A DNA stretch of 64,000 nucleotides from Indioceanicola profundi (GCF_003568845.1 NZ_CP030126.1:658501-722500); one strand, 5' to 3'; positions 20,272-30,579 are shown, counted from the first letter of the stretch. Notes: generated from the sequence alone by a model not told the origin. Numbers and translations: made by a program.

Positions 20272-21147
20272 TCATGTGGTACTGCGTCCGACTACCAGAC
20301 GCGGTCGCCTCACTATGATTACACCAACTCCGCCCAAGGTGAGTAGCCCGCCGACAATAAGTTTCCAGGTCAACGGCTCTCCCAGCACCAGAACGCCGCC
20401 GCCGACTCCGAATATCGGGACCAGCATCAGGAAGGGGATGGTCTGGTTGACATCGAACCGCTGCACAAGCGGATACCAGAAAGCATAGGCGAGGATCGTC
20501 GCAGCGCCGGCCAGAAAGGCCAGACAGGCGACGCTCAGCCAGTCGATGGTCAGGATCTGCTGAACCTGGTTGTCCTCGAAGATCAGCGACAGGATGGCGA
20601 GCTGCGGGACGGCGAACAGCGCCATGTAGGCGTTGAGCGTTTTCCAATCCACGTCGCCGCCCATCCATTTGAGCTGGATGCTGGAGAATGCGAAGGCGAG
20701 GGCGGCCCCGATCACCATCAGCACATGCGGCAGGCTGGTCCGTCCGTCCGGCACGCCGGCAATGACCGCCACGCCCGCGAAGGCCACCGCCATGCCAACC
20801 GCCCGACGCCAGCCCAGCTTGTCCTTGAAGAAGATCATCGCGAGAAGGGAAGCGAAAGGAACCTGGAGCTGGATGGCAATACTTGCCGTACTGGCGTCAA
20901 CTCCGCGGACACCATTGAAGATCAGGGGGAAGTGGATACCGCCCAATACCAGGGAATAGAAGAACAGCGGGCGAAGATTGCCCCATGGCACCTTGACGAA
21001 GGGCAGCAGCATCGCAGCCACCAGCGTGAAGCGGATCGCCATCAGCAGCAGCGGCGTGAAATGCGTCATCGCCACCTTGGCGACGACGAAGTTGAAGCCC
21101 CAGATCGCCGTGACGATGATGGCTTGAAGAATGTGGATCGGCTTCAA
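20272..21147 (-). CDS. EamA/DMT-family transporter
   Basis: This is a drug/metabolite-superfamily permease with ten predicted membrane helices arranged as two EamA repeats. The substrate is not predictable. The first repeat contains AIIVTAIWGFNFVVAKVAM and the second AFSSIQLKWMGGDVDWK onward. The start is a TTG at 21147 that overlaps the uup stop by 4 nt (TTGA), so it is probably translationally coupled to uup. No ATG is available before residue 27. The product has 291 residues. Confidence 0.88.
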   Translation of the reverse strand: MKPIHILQAIIVTAIWGFNFVVAKVAMTHFTPLLLMAIRFTLVAAMLLPFVKVPWGNLRPLFFYSLVLGGIHFPLIFNGVRGVDASTASIAIQLQVPFASLLAMIFFKDKLGWRRAVGMAVAFAGVAVIAGVPDGRTSLPHVLMVIGAALAFAFSSIQLKWMGGDVDWKTLNAYMALFAVPQLAILSLIFEDNQVQQILTIDWLSVACLAFLAGAATILAYAFWYPLVQRFDVNQTIPFLMLVPIFGVGGGVLVLGEPLTWKLIVGGLLTLGGVGVIIVRRPRLVVGRSTT

Positions 21148-22961
21148 GAACCACCCTCCAGCTCTTCGCGCAGGGCCTCCAACTCCAGCCAGCGGTCCTC
21201 GGCGGCGGCCAGTTCGCCCTGCGCCTTTGCCAGATCGTCCGTGGCTTTCGCGAAACCGGCGGGGTCTTTGCTGTAGAAGGCCGGGTCGGCCATCTTCGCT
21301 TCCAGCTTCTTGATGGTCTTCGCCAGCGCGTCCATCCGGCCCGGCAACTCTTCCAGCTCCCGGTTCTCCTTGAAGGACAGCTTGGTCTTGGCTTTCTGCT
21401 TCGGAGGTGCCGCCGGTGCCGAAGCGGATTTGGCCGCGGCAGGGGCCGCCGCGGCCTTTTCCTTCCGCTGGTTCAGGTAGTCGCTGTAGCCGCCGGCATA
21501 TTCGCTGACATCCCCATCCCCCTCCACCGCGATGGTGGAGGTGACCAGACGGTCCAGGAAGTCGCGGTCGTGGCTGACCAGCAGCAGCGTGCCCTCATAC
21601 TCCGCCAGCACTTCCTCCAGCAGGTCGAGCGTGTCCATGTCCAGATCGTTGGTCGGCTCGTCCAGCACCATCAGGTTCGACGGCTGGGCGAAGAGGCGTG
21701 CCAGCAGCAGCCGGTTCCGCTCCCCGCCCGACAGGGCCCGCACCGGCTGTTCGGCCATGGACGGGTCGAACAGAAAGTCCTTCATGTAGCTGGCGATATG
21801 GCGGGGCTTGCCGCCTACCATCACCGTGTCGCCGCCGGTGGGCAGAAGGGCGCTGCGCACCGTCTGCTCGGGGTCGAGCTGGGCCCGGCGTTGGTCGAAC
21901 ATGATCATCTGGAGGTTCGTGCCCCGGCTGATCGTGCCGCTGTCCGGCTGCAGCTCGCCCACCAGCATCTTCAGCAGCGTCGTCTTGCCGGCCCCGTTCG
22001 GGCCGATCAGCCCGACCCGGTCGCCGCGCATGATGCGGGTGGAGAAGCCCTGGGCGATCACCCGCTCCCCCTCCGGCCCCTGGAAGGTCTTGGAAATCGA
22101 GTCGGCCTCGATCACCAGCCGGCCGGAGGATTCGCCCTCCGACACGGTCAGGTTCACCTGCCGGGTTCGGATACGGTCGGCACGCTCCTGGCGCATGTCC
22201 TGAAGCCGGCGGACACGGCCCATATTGCGGGTGCGGCGGCCGCTGATGCCGCCCTCCCACATCCATTTCAGCTCCGCCTTGATCTTCTGGTTCAGCTTGT
22301 GGGCCTGCGCCTCCTCATCGGCATAGACCTGGTCGCGCCAGCTCTCGAACTCCGAGAAGCCGCGTTCCGTCACCCGCATCACGCCGCGGTCAAGCCAGAA
22401 GGTGCGCCGGGACAGGTTGGTCAGGAAGGCGCGGTCGTGGCTGATCAGCAGCAGCCCGCCGCGGAAGTTCCGCAACTCCTGCTCCAGCCACTCGATGGTG
22501 GGGATGTCCAAATGGTTGGTGGGCTCGTCCAGTAGCAGGACGTCCGGCTCATCAACCAGGGCGCGGGCGATGGCGGCCCGGCGCGACTCGCCGCCGGACA
22601 GGGTGGAGCAGGCGCGGTCGGCCGGCAGCCGCATGGCCTCCAGCACGGCTTCCACCCGGTAGTGCTGCGGGTCCTCCTGGCCGGCGGAAACGAAGTCGGC
22701 TACGGTGGCATAGCTGCTGAAGTCCGGTTCCTGCGCCAGATAGGCGACGCGGGCACCGGGCTGCACGAACCGCTCCCCCTCATCCACCTGCAGGATGCCG
22801 GCGAGGCACTTCATCAGGGTGGATTTACCGCTGCCGTTGCGGCCGACCAGCGCCACCTTGTCGCCACGTCCGATGGCGACGTCAACGCCCGTGAACAGGG
22901 TGGTGGCGCCCAGATGGACGCCGGCGCCGGTCAACGCGACCAGGGGAGGAGAGGAAGCCAT
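21144..22961 (-). CDS. uup: ABC-F family ATPase, Uup type
   Basis: This is a soluble ABC-F protein with two ATPase domains and no membrane segments. Family members act on ribosomes or, for Uup, affect transposon excision and ribosome function. The 605 residues show Walker A GRNGSGKS (40-47), signature LSGGESRRAAIARA, an inter-domain linker rich in charged residues (AQAHKLNQKIKAELKWMW), a second Walker A GPNGAGKTT and LSGGERNRLLLARL. A C-terminal coiled coil after about residue 530 is typical of Uup. Confidence 0.92.
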   Translation of the reverse strand: MASSPPLVALTGAGVHLGATTLFTGVDVAIGRGDKVALVGRNGSGKSTLMKCLAGILQVDEGERFVQPGARVAYLAQEPDFSSYATVADFVSAGQEDPQHYRVEAVLEAMRLPADRACSTLSGGESRRAAIARALVDEPDVLLLDEPTNHLDIPTIEWLEQELRNFRGGLLLISHDRAFLTNLSRRTFWLDRGVMRVTERGFSEFESWRDQVYADEEAQAHKLNQKIKAELKWMWEGGISGRRTRNMGRVRRLQDMRQERADRIRTRQVNLTVSEGESSGRLVIEADSISKTFQGPEGERVIAQGFSTRIMRGDRVGLIGPNGAGKTTLLKMLVGELQPDSGTISRGTNLQMIMFDQRRAQLDPEQTVRSALLPTGGDTVMVGGKPRHIASYMKDFLFDPSMAEQPVRALSGGERNRLLLARLFAQPSNLMVLDEPTNDLDMDTLDLLEEVLAEYEGTLLLVSHDRDFLDRLVTSTIAVEGDGDVSEYAGGYSDYLNQRKEKAAAAPAAAKSASAPAAPPKQKAKTKLSFKENRELEELPGRMDALAKTIKKLEAKMADPAFYSKDPAGFAKATDDLAKAQGELAAAEDRWLELEALREELEGGS

Positions 22962-23080
22962 CGGAACTCTTCTGAACAGGCGGGATCAAGGATCGACCAG
23001 CCATAACAGATAAGCCCCGCCCCGTCGCGGGCCGAGGGGTGCATGACACCGGTGCGTCCGCCTCAGGCGCTCCGCGCGGC

Positions 23081-23860
23081 TCAGGCGGGTTCGCGCGCCT
23101 TCTGGTCCCGCTCGATGCGGTCATAGGCGGCGTTGATGGCCGCCATCTTCTCCTGCGCGATGTCGACGAATTCCTTGGGCAGGCCCTGGGCAATCAGCCG
23201 GTCGGGATGATGCTCCCGGACCAGCCGGCGGTAGGCGGCCTTGACCTGGTCCGGCGGTGTGTCGCGCGCAATGCCCAGCACAGCATAAGGATCGTCCATG
23301 GGATCGGCCCCGCCTGCCGCCGCCCCGCCATGGATGCTGCGGATCCGCTCGAACTCCGCATCGCTGAAACCGAAGATGCGGGCGATGCTGGCCAGATACT
23401 GAAGCTCCGCCGCATGGATCACGCCGTCTGCCACGGCAATGTGGAACAGCCCGCCCAGCAATTCCTCCAGCACCGGCTTGCGATCCGTGAACATGCCGGC
23501 AAGCTGGGTGGCATAGGGCTCGAACCCGGCGCTGTCCTTCTTGGCGATGTCGAACAGCCGTCCGACATTCTTCAGCTCCTCCGGCGGGACCTGGAAGACA
23601 TGCTTGAAGGCATCCACCTCCTTGCGGTGAACGGCGCCGTCGGCCTTTGCCATCTTGGCCCCCAGCACAATGACGCCGACGGTGAAGGCAATGGTCTTCG
23701 TCTGGTCTGGGCGGCCCTGATCGTCCTCACCCTGTGGCTTGGATTCAAGCTCCCGCAGCTCATCCACGGCGTGGCCGGCGACGGCGCCGATCAGCGCGCC
23801 CAGCGGGCCGCCGACGGCGAACCCCGCCGCCCCGCCCAGAATCTTGCCCCAGATGCTCAT
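23081..23860 (-). CDS. DjlA-like co-chaperone (TerB plus J domain)
   Basis: The product has about 259 residues. A glycine-rich N-terminus (WGKILGGAAGFAVGGPLGALIGAVAGHA) could be a weak membrane-inserting segment. A TerB-like helical domain follows (FTVGVIVLGAKMAKADGAVHRKEVDAF), then a C-terminal J domain (DPYAVLGIARDTPPDQVKAA) with the HPD tripeptide in REHHPDRL that stimulates DnaK ATPase. This architecture matches DjlA. The ATG at 23860 is preferred over a GTG nine bases upstream. Confidence 0.9.
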   Translation of the reverse strand: MSIWGKILGGAAGFAVGGPLGALIGAVAGHAVDELRELESKPQGEDDQGRPDQTKTIAFTVGVIVLGAKMAKADGAVHRKEVDAFKHVFQVPPEELKNVGRLFDIAKKDSAGFEPYATQLAGMFTDRKPVLEELLGGLFHIAVADGVIHAAELQYLASIARIFGFSDAEFERIRSIHGGAAAGGADPMDDPYAVLGIARDTPPDQVKAAYRRLVREHHPDRLIAQGLPKEFVDIAQEKMAAINAAYDRIERDQKAREPA

Positions 23861-24143
23861 GCCGGCCACGACGGATCAGGTGATCGGATGTCCATCCAGA
23901 CAGGATACCGCCAAGCGTACGGCCCGCAAGTCCGGAACCTCTGGATGACCGCGTCAATCGGTCCCGGCAACTCAGCCATGTGAGTAGGCCTGTCTTCCAA
24001 ATGGACTATGACCGAGCTATATTGCGCTGCACAACGTTGATCTCGCATCCGCAAACAAGAGCGGGTGGGCCGAACAGGCCGATACCGCCGCGAGACTCTG
24101 GAGGAAGTGCCCCGGAGCGAGTGTTTGGAGCGAGGGTGAGATC

Positions 24144-24698
24144 ATGGCCGTATTCCGCAAACTGCTGCCAGCCGAAGCCGGACGCTACCGGGACCATCTG
24201 CTGCGCCTGTCGCAGGCCGATCGGCGTGCCCGGTTCTTCGGCAGCATGAGCGACGACGCCATCCGCAACTATGTCGACAGGATATCCTGGAGCCGCACCA
24301 TCGTGCTCGCGGCCATCCAGCGGGGCGAGGTGCGCGCTGCGGCGGAGCTGCGCCTCGGCGACCGGCCCGGCGAGGCGGCCGAGCTTGCCTTCAGCGTGGA
24401 ACAGGAACTGCAGGGCCAAGGCGTGGGTACGATCCTGACCCGCCGCATTCTGACCGCGGCGCGGAACCGCTGTGTCCGCCGTGTCTATATGATCTGCCAG
24501 AGCGACAATCGCCGTATGCAGCGTATCGCCTCCAAGCTGATCGGCCTCTGCCGGTTTGAGGATGGCGACGTCATCAGCACCAAGGACCTGCCCCCCGCAA
24601 CGGCGCTGTCCGTGGCGCAGGAGTTCATCGACACCGGCGCCGTTCCCATGGCCACCATGCTGGACCAGTGGCAACGGCCGGAGAGTGCTGCCGCCTGA
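24144..24698 (+). CDS. GNAT-family N-acetyltransferase
   Basis: This is an acetyl-CoA-dependent acyltransferase fold of 184 residues. The acetyl-CoA-binding motif A is seen in AELAFSVEQELQGQGVGTIL, with QGQGVG as the pyrophosphate loop. The following helix contains RNRCVRRVYMICQSDNRRM. The N-terminal LRLSQADRRARFFGSMSDDA segment recurs in GNATs sometimes fused to protein-acetyltransferase-type enzymes. The substrate is unknown. It is transcribed divergently from the DjlA-like gene. Confidence 0.85.
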   Translation: MAVFRKLLPAEAGRYRDHLLRLSQADRRARFFGSMSDDAIRNYVDRISWSRTIVLAAIQRGEVRAAAELRLGDRPGEAAELAFSVEQELQGQGVGTILTRRILTAARNRCVRRVYMICQSDNRRMQRIASKLIGLCRFEDGDVISTKDLPPATALSVAQEFIDTGAVPMATMLDQWQRPESAAA

Positions 24699-24713
24699 TC
24701 AGCCGGCCGCTAT

Positions 24714-24731
24714 TTTCCGCAGGTGCGGAAA
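24714..24731. repeat. perfect inverted repeat between GNAT and next gene
   Basis: TTTCCGCA and TGCGGAAA flank a 2-bp centre, a perfect dyad about 15 bp after the GNAT stop. No T-run follows on either strand, so it is a poor terminator. A protein-binding dyad for the downstream gene is possible. Confidence 0.45.
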
Positions 24732-24812
24732 CAGTAGAAACGCATCGAACATCCGGGCGACATGGGGACGGGCCAGAGTGCGCACCGTCCCACGCTTCGG
24801 AGCTTTCCCAAG

Positions 24813-25721
24813 ATGCGCATTCCGGCCTCCCGCCTTGCCGTTCCCACGGCAGCCGCCGCCCTGGTCCTCCTCATCCCTTCCATCGTCTCCGCCCAGAGCC
24901 TGAAGCCCTTCCAGCAGGCCGGGCTCGACGCCTGCCTGAAAAGTGCCGCGCCCGAGGCCCGCGAAGAGGTGGAGGAGGAATTCCGTCCCGTCTTCGCCAT
25001 GATGCCGAACGAGATCGCGGTCCAGATGTTCGTGGCCGAGTGCAAGAGCAGCGCCCAGGACATGGCGCAGGAGCTGGCCGAAGCGGCGGCGGAGGAGGCC
25101 CGGGCCGAAGAGGAGTATGTGGACTCCGACAAGGTGCAGGCCCACCACATGGCCCAGCTCGCCGAACCGGTGCGCCGCCTCTGGGCCAGCCTGCTGCCCT
25201 TCGAATTGGCGCTGGCCGAACGTGACGATGACATGAGCAGCTTCACCAGCCGCTCCTGGGACAGCTATGCGGGCACGCCCGCCCATTACCCCGTCATCAA
25301 TCCCTGGTATTATTCGTCCGAGCCGGACCGTGTACCGATGGAGCTGGAGCATGAAATGTTCTTCAGCATTCCGATGGACGGGGCGTTCGACTTCGACTTC
25401 TCCAAGGTGCCGGCCAAGATCGACCACGCGCCCGTGCTGGCCAAGCTGGACGCCATGGTCGCCGCCTACAAATCCGCCTGGATCAAGCGCAACGAGGCCG
25501 CCTCCGCCCTGCGCACGGCCAAGTATCCGGACGAGCGGTGGACCGGCATGGGCCGCGAATCCAAGATGCTGGACAAGAAGATGGAGGAGTGGCGGAAGAC
25601 GACGGAAGCCGAGATGGCCCCGTTGGGCAAGCAGATCGAGGCTTTGATCGAAGGCCACCGCAGGTCCGTGGTCGCCCCCATGCTCCAGGCGGTGAAGTCG
25701 GGAACCAAGGTTAAGCTCTGA
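24813..25721 (+). CDS. exported protein of unknown function
   Basis: I do not recognise this family. The 302-residue product starts MRIPASRLAVPTAAAALVLL and has a typical Sec signal peptide cleaved near VSAQS (about residue 29). The mature part is largely helical and charged, with an acidic region (ELAEAAAEEARAEEEYVDSD) and two cysteines (CLKSA and AECKSS) that could form a disulfide. The middle has SWDSYAGTPAHYPVINPWYY. The longer frame starting at 24762 would bury the signal peptide and was not used. Confidence 0.7.
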   Translation: MRIPASRLAVPTAAAALVLLIPSIVSAQSLKPFQQAGLDACLKSAAPEAREEVEEEFRPVFAMMPNEIAVQMFVAECKSSAQDMAQELAEAAAEEARAEEEYVDSDKVQAHHMAQLAEPVRRLWASLLPFELALAERDDDMSSFTSRSWDSYAGTPAHYPVINPWYYSSEPDRVPMELEHEMFFSIPMDGAFDFDFSKVPAKIDHAPVLAKLDAMVAAYKSAWIKRNEAASALRTAKYPDERWTGMGRESKMLDKKMEEWRKTTEAEMAPLGKQIEALIEGHRRSVVAPMLQAVKSGTKVKL

Positions 25722-25808
25722 TCCGCCATCCTGCCCGGTGACGCCGCCGTTCCGCCGCAATTCGCCTGGACGAGTGGCGTAGGGCGCAACATCGCGGCGG
25801 AGTTGCGG

Positions 25809-26216
25809 ATGGGGTGGGGACGAATGGCGGCATGCTGTGCAGCGCTGGCGCTGTCGGGCTGCGCAGCGCCGCGGCCCGCAGACCCGCCGGTCTATTTCGG
25901 CAGCGGCCGGGGCAGCAGCGTGGGCAACTGGATCGGCGTCGGCACCGGCGAAACCCGGATCGGGCCCCAGGGACAGGTCTGCGACGTCTATTTCTGGGAT
26001 CGGCCGGTCGGAAACGGACAGGCGGTGAGGCTGAGATCGGGGTCCTGCCCGATTCCGGGGCGGCCGGGCCTCTTCTCCCTGCACGACTACGGGCGGTCCT
26101 TGATTCCGCTGGCGGAGAGCCTTGTCCCGGCCCAGCCGCCGCCGGAACCGCTGCCTGCCGATCCTGTCTCCCGTACCGCGCCCGCGCCGACGGTGGAACG
26201 GAAGCCGCTCGGCTGA
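25809..26216 (+). CDS. small putative lipoprotein of unknown function
   Basis: The product has about 135 residues and a lipoprotein signal peptide ending in the lipobox LSGC ([11 protein letters not shown]). The mature part contains [20 protein letters not shown] and [16 protein letters not shown], then a proline-rich tail. A GGAG motif about 7 nt upstream supports the ATG at 25809; the ATG at 25824 is possible. No family was recognised. It ends 70 bp before the oxoprolinase gene and may be co-transcribed. Confidence 0.6.
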   Translation: MGWGRMAACCAALALSGCAAPRPADPPVYFGSGRGSSVGNWIGVGTGETRIGPQGQVCDVYFWDRPVGNGQAVRLRSGSCPIPGRPGLFSLHDYGRSLIPLAESLVPAQPPPEPLPADPVSRTAPAPTVERKPLG

Positions 26217-26286
26217 AGCCGCCGGGCGGGTTGTCCCCGGCCCGCCCGCCGTTGCACACTGCCGGCCCCTGGAGCGGAGGTGCGGC

Positions 26287-29200
26287 ATGACCAAGGGTAA
26301 GTGGGAGTTCTGGATCGACCGGGGCGGCACATTCACGGACATCGTGGGCCGTGCGCCGGACGGGCGGCTGGTCACGCACAAGCTGCTGTCCGAAAATCCG
26401 GAGCGTTACCGCGACGCCGCCGTCCAGGGCATCCGCGACCTGTTGGGCATCGGGCCCGGCCAGCCCGTTCCGGCGGAGCGCGTGGCCGCCGTCCGCATGG
26501 GCACCACCGTCGCCACCAATGCCCTGCTGGAGCGGAAGGGGGAACCGACCCTGCTGGCTATCACCGCCGGCCTGGGCGACCAGCTCCGCATCGGCTATCA
26601 GGCCCGCCCGAAAATCTTCGCCCGCCGCATCGAACTGCCGGAACAGCTCTACACCCGCACGCTGGAAGTGGCGGAGCGGGTGATGGCGGACGGCGCCGTC
26701 CTCACCCTGCCGGACCTGGAGGCTGCGCGCCACGGGCTGGAGGAGGCGTACCGGGCCGGCTTCCGCGCCTGCGCCGTGGTGTTCATGCATGGCTACCGCT
26801 ATCCGGCGCATGAGAAGGCGGTGGCCGAGCTGGCGCGGCAGATCGGCTTCACCCAGGTCAGCGCCAGCCATGAGGTCAGCCCGCTGATGAAGATCGTCGG
26901 GCGCGGCGACACCACGGTGGTGGACGCCTATCTCTCCCCCATCCTGCGCCGCTATGTGGACCAGGTGGCGGCGGAGCTGCCGGGCGTGCCGCTGTTCTTC
27001 ATGCAGTCCAATGGCGGCCTGACTGAGGCGCAGCGCTTCCAGGGCCGCGACGCCATCCTCTCCGGCCCGGCCGGCGGCATCGTCGGTGCCGTGAAGACCG
27101 CGGCGGGGGAAGGGCTCGGCCGCATCATCGGCTTCGATATGGGCGGCACCAGCACCGATGTCTCCCACTATGCCGGCGAGTATGAGCGGAGCTTTGAGAC
27201 GGTGGTGGCCGGCGTTCGGCTGCGTGCGCCGATGCTGCGCATCCACACCGTGGCGGCCGGCGGCGGTTCCATCTGCCGGTTCGACGGCACGAGGTTCCGT
27301 GTCGGCCCGGAAAGCGCCGGGGCCAATCCCGGCCCGGCCTGCTATCGCCGCGGCGGGCCGCTGACGGTGACCGACTGCAATGTCATGCTGGGCAAGCTGC
27401 ACCCGGACTTCTTCCCCGCCGTCTTCGGCCCGAACGGGGATGAGAAGCTGGACGCCGATGTGGTCCGCGCCCGGTTCGCCGAGCTGGCGCAGGACGTTGC
27501 CGCCGCGACCGGCCGGGAGATGGACCCGGAGGAGATCGCGGACGGCTTCCTGAGGATCGCGGTGGAGAACATGGCCCACGCGATCAAGCACATCTCCGTC
27601 CAGCGCGGCTACGATGTCACCCGCTATGCCCTGCAGTGCTTCGGCGGGGCGGGCGGACAACATGCCTGTCTGGTGGCGGATGCGCTGGGCATGACCAGCG
27701 TCTACATCCATCCCTTCGCCGGCGTCCTCTCCGCCTATGGCATGGGCCTCGCCGACCTGGTCGCGATGCGGGAGCGGGCGGTGGAGGCCGAGTTGGGCTC
27801 CGGCCTGCTGGAAGAGCTGGCGATCGCCGTGGAGGCGCTGGGCGGTGCTGCCGCGGCGGAGTTGGCGGACCAGGGCGTGCCGGATGCCCGCATCACGCTC
27901 CATCCCAAAGCCCAAATCAAGGTGGCTGGCACCGACACGTCCCTGCCGGTCGCCTTCGGGCCGGAGCCGGAGATGCGCGCCGCCTTCGCCGCCGCCCACA
28001 AGCAGCGCTTCGGCTTCGAAATGCCGGACCGGCCCTTGGTGGTGGAGGCGCTCAGCGTGGAGGCGGTCGGGCAGGCGGGGGCGGAGGCGAAGACCTCAGG
28101 GAGCGCCTTCGCCGCTCGACAGGCTAAGGGTGAGGGCTCAAGTCCGCTCGCCTTCGTCGCGGCCCGCATGGCCGGGGCCACAACCCGCACCCCGGTCTTC
28201 GACCGCATTGCACTTCCCCCCGGCGCTGAGATCGATGGTCCCGCCATTCTCCGCGAACCGACCGGCACGACCTTGGTGGAACCGGGCTGGCGGGCCGAGG
28301 TCACCTCCGGCGGCGGGCTGATCATCCGCCGCGTCGTCCCGCTGCCCAAGCGCATCGCGGTGGGGACGGAGGCCGATCCGGTGATGCTGGAGGTGTTCAA
28401 CAACCTCTTCATGTCCATCGCCGAGCAGATGGGGCTGGCGCTTGAGAACACCGCATATTCGGTGAACATCAAGGAACGGCTGGATTTCTCCTGCGCCGTG
28501 TTCGATGCCGGCGGCCATCTGATCGCCAACGCGCCCCATATCCCGGTCCATCTCGGCAGCATGGGCGACAGCGTGCGGGCGGTGATCTCGGCCCGCGCCG
28601 GCACGCTCCGCCCCGGCGACGCCGTGATGCTGAACAACCCCTACCGCGGCGGCACCCATCTGCCGGACGTCACCGTGGTGATGCCGGTGTTCGACAGGGG
28701 CGGGGAGGAGATCCTGTTCTGGGTGGCCTCCCGTGGGCATCACGCCGATATCGGCGGCATCACCCCCGGCTCCATGCCCCCCGACAGCACCGGCATCGAG
28801 GAGGAGGGCATCCTCATCGACGATGTGCTGCTGGTGGAACAGGGCCGCCTGCGCGAACAGACGGTGGCGGAGCTGCTCACCTCCGGTCCCTATCCCGTGC
28901 GCAACCTCGCCCAGAACATGGGGGATTTCCGCGCCCAGGTGGCTGCCAATGTCCGCGGGGCGGAGGAGCTGCTGCACATGGTCGATCTGTTCGGGATCGA
29001 GACCGTCCGGGCCTATATGGGCCACGTCCAGGACAATGCCGAAGCCCAGGTCCGCCGCGTCATCGGCGTGCTGAAGGACGGCGGATTCGTCCAGCCCCTG
29101 GACAATGGGGCGGAGGTGCGGGTCCGGGTCGCCATCGACCGGCAGGCCGGAACCGCCAGGATCGACTTCACCGGCACCAGCCCCCAGCAGCCCGGCAACT

Positions 29201-29901
29201 TCAACGCCCCTTCCGCCATCACCCGCGCCGCCGTGCTCTATGTCTTCCGCACGCTGGTGGATGAGGACATCCCGCTGAACGATGGCTGCCTGAAGCCGCT
29301 GGAGATCGTGATCCCCGAAGGCTCCATGCTCAATCCCCGATTCCCCGCCGCGGTGGTGGCCGGGAATGTGGAGGTGAGCCAAGTCGTGACCAACGCGCTC
29401 TACGGTGCACTCGGCGTGCTGGCGGCGGCGCAGGGCACCATGAACAACTTCACCTTCGGCAATGACCGCCACCAATATTACGAGACCATCTGCGGCGGCA
29501 GCGGGGCCGGCCCCGATTTCGACGGCACCGACGCCGTCCACACCCACATGACCAACAGCCGCCTCACCGATCCGGAGGTGCTGGAATGGCGCTTCCCGGT
29601 GCTGCTGGAGTCGTTCCGCATCCGAAACGGCTCTGGCGGGGCGGGTCGCCAGCGCGGTGGTAACGGTGTCGTCCGCCGTCTCCGCTTCCTGGAACCGATG
29701 ACGGCGGCCCTGCTGTCCAACAACCGCCGGACCGCCCCCTTCGGGCTGGAGGGCGGGTCTCCCGGCCAGCCCGGGGCCGGCCGGGTGATCCGCACCGACG
29801 GCACCGTTCAGGACCTGCCCGCCACGGCGAAGGTGGAGATGGCGGCAGGCGACGTGTTCGAGATCGAGACACCGGGAGGCGGTGGTTTCGGGGCGGAATG
29901 A
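26287..29901 (+). CDS. 5-oxoprolinase / hydantoinase, fused A and B subunits
   Basis: This is an ATP-dependent lactam hydrolase of the 5-oxoprolinase/N-methylhydantoinase family, most likely converting 5-oxoproline to glutamate in the cytoplasm. The 1,204 residues join HyuA (N-terminal [16 protein letters not shown] and [13 protein letters not shown] with the ATP-binding GGTSTD loop) to HyuB (from about residue 695, with [34 protein letters not shown] and [10 protein letters not shown]). The ATG at 26287 follows a GGAGGTG ribosome site. The inter-subunit linker near residues 600-625 appears expanded by an inserted repeat. The exact lactam substrate is inferred. Confidence 0.88.
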   Translation: MTKGKWEFWIDRGGTFTDIVGRAPDGRLVTHKLLSENPERYRDAAVQGIRDLLGIGPGQPVPAERVAAVRMGTTVATNALLERKGEPTLLAITAGLGDQLRIGYQARPKIFARRIELPEQLYTRTLEVAERVMADGAVLTLPDLEAARHGLEEAYRAGFRACAVVFMHGYRYPAHEKAVAELARQIGFTQVSASHEVSPLMKIVGRGDTTVVDAYLSPILRRYVDQVAAELPGVPLFFMQSNGGLTEAQRFQGRDAILSGPAGGIVGAVKTAAGEGLGRIIGFDMGGTSTDVSHYAGEYERSFETVVAGVRLRAPMLRIHTVAAGGGSICRFDGTRFRVGPESAGANPGPACYRRGGPLTVTDCNVMLGKLHPDFFPAVFGPNGDEKLDADVVRARFAELAQDVAAATGREMDPEEIADGFLRIAVENMAHAIKHISVQRGYDVTRYALQCFGGAGGQHACLVADALGMTSVYIHPFAGVLSAYGMGLADLVAMRERAVEAELGSGLLEELAIAVEALGGAAAAELADQGVPDARITLHPKAQIKVAGTDTSLPVAFGPEPEMRAAFAAAHKQRFGFEMPDRPLVVEALSVEAVGQAGAEAKTSGSAFAARQAKGEGSSPLAFVAARMAGATTRTPVFDRIALPPGAEIDGPAILREPTGTTLVEPGWRAEVTSGGGLIIRRVVPLPKRIAVGTEADPVMLEVFNNLFMSIAEQMGLALENTAYSVNIKERLDFSCAVFDAGGHLIANAPHIPVHLGSMGDSVRAVISARAGTLRPGDAVMLNNPYRGGTHLPDVTVVMPVFDRGGEEILFWVASRGHHADIGGITPGSMPPDSTGIEEEGILIDDVLLVEQGRLREQTVAELLTSGPYPVRNLAQNMGDFRAQVAANVRGAEELLHMVDLFGIETVRAYMGHVQDNAEAQVRRVIGVLKDGGFVQPLDNGAEVRVRVAIDRQAGTARIDFTGTSPQQPGNFNAPSAITRAAVLYVFRTLVDEDIPLNDGCLKPLEIVIPEGSMLNPRFPAAVVAGNVEVSQVVTNALYGALGVLAAAQGTMNNFTFGNDRHQYYETICGGSGAGPDFDGTDAVHTHMTNSRLTDPEVLEWRFPVLLESFRIRNGSGGAGRQRGGNGVVRRLRFLEPMTAALLSNNRRTAPFGLEGGSPGQPGAGRVIRTDGTVQDLPATAKVEMAAGDVFEIETPGGGGFGAE
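28089..28137. repeat. intergenic-type repeat inserted in frame in the oxoprolinase gene
   Basis: Around 28089-28137 the coding strand contains CGACAGGCTAAGGGTGAGGG preceded by CCTCAGGGAGC, resembling the widespread alphaproteobacterial repeat built on CGACAGGCTCAGGGTGAGG. It encodes a low-complexity segment ([19 protein letters not shown]) in the linker between the A and B halves, where a mere loop would be expected. Assignment as a mobile repeat is from remembered consensus and needs comparison with relatives. Confidence 0.45.
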
Positions 29902-29940
29902 GGGTGACCGGCCGACAAGGACACCGCGCGCAACTCCTAC

Positions 29941-30024
29941 CGTCACCCCGGCGAAAGCCGGGGCCCAGGAGTCACGGGCGCCGATGCAAGCGGCTCTGGG
30001 TCCCGGCTTTCGCCGGGATGACGG
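29941..30024. repeat. REP-like paired palindromic element between convergent genes
   Basis: The left arm holds CCCCGGC-GAAA-GCCGGGG flanked by CGTCA and CCCAG. The right arm is its inverted partner with CCCGGC-TTTC-GCCGGG flanked by CTGGG and TGACG. Each arm can form its own hairpin, and the two arms together form a larger cruciform. It sits between the convergent oxoprolinase and cupin genes, where it may also act as a bidirectional terminator. A shorter relative lies at 43355-43393. Confidence 0.8.
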
Positions 30025-30072
30025 GAGAAAGGAGCGGGATGATGGGTGGAAAGGGTGACAGCTAAAGCCGCA

Positions 30073-30579
30073 TCAATCCGGCCGCCGCGCCATCCCGTCA
30101 TGCGGCCCCAGCTCCCGCTTCGGTGCGTCCTCCCAGTAAAGCTCGCCGATTTCCGGATGGCGGCCGGGGTTCAGCGGGTAGATGACCTTGTTGTCGGGGC
30201 GCTTGTGCTCGCCCACGACCAGCAGCCGGACGGTCTCATCCGTATTGTTCAGGATCGTGTGGGCGACGCCGGTGCCGGGCTTGAAGCCAACGGCGTCGCC
30301 GGGGGAGAGGCGGTGCAGGTGGCCGTCGATCCAGGCGTCCGGCGTGCCCTCGATCACATAGACCAGCTCCTCCTCCGTGCTCTCCGCATGGGGCCAGCTC
30401 GTGCGGCGGCCGGGCGGCAGGACCTCGTGGTGGACGCCGATCCGGGTGAAGCCGAACAGCTTCCCGAAGGGGGAGCCGATGGACAGAAGTTCATCGGACC
30501 CGGGATATGTGGCGTTGTCCGGGTCCTGGATTTCCGTCCAGTGGCGGATGAAGTCGGGACGGGGCGGAGTGGCGGACAT
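30073..30579 (-). CDS. cupin-domain protein
   Basis: This is a 168-residue single-domain cupin, a small beta-barrel usually binding a metal. Motif 1 is seen around PHAESTEEELVYVIEGTPDA and motif 2 around PGDAVGFKPGTGVAHTILN, giving likely metal ligands H, E and H. The function cannot be assigned from sequence alone. It is divergent from the LysE-family gene, with only 73 bp between the two starts, and convergent with the oxoprolinase gene. Confidence 0.85.
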   Translation of the reverse strand: MSATPPRPDFIRHWTEIQDPDNATYPGSDELLSIGSPFGKLFGFTRIGVHHEVLPPGRRTSWPHAESTEEELVYVIEGTPDAWIDGHLHRLSPGDAVGFKPGTGVAHTILNNTDETVRLLVVGEHKRPDNKVIYPLNPGRHPEIGELYWEDAPKRELGPHDGMARRPD

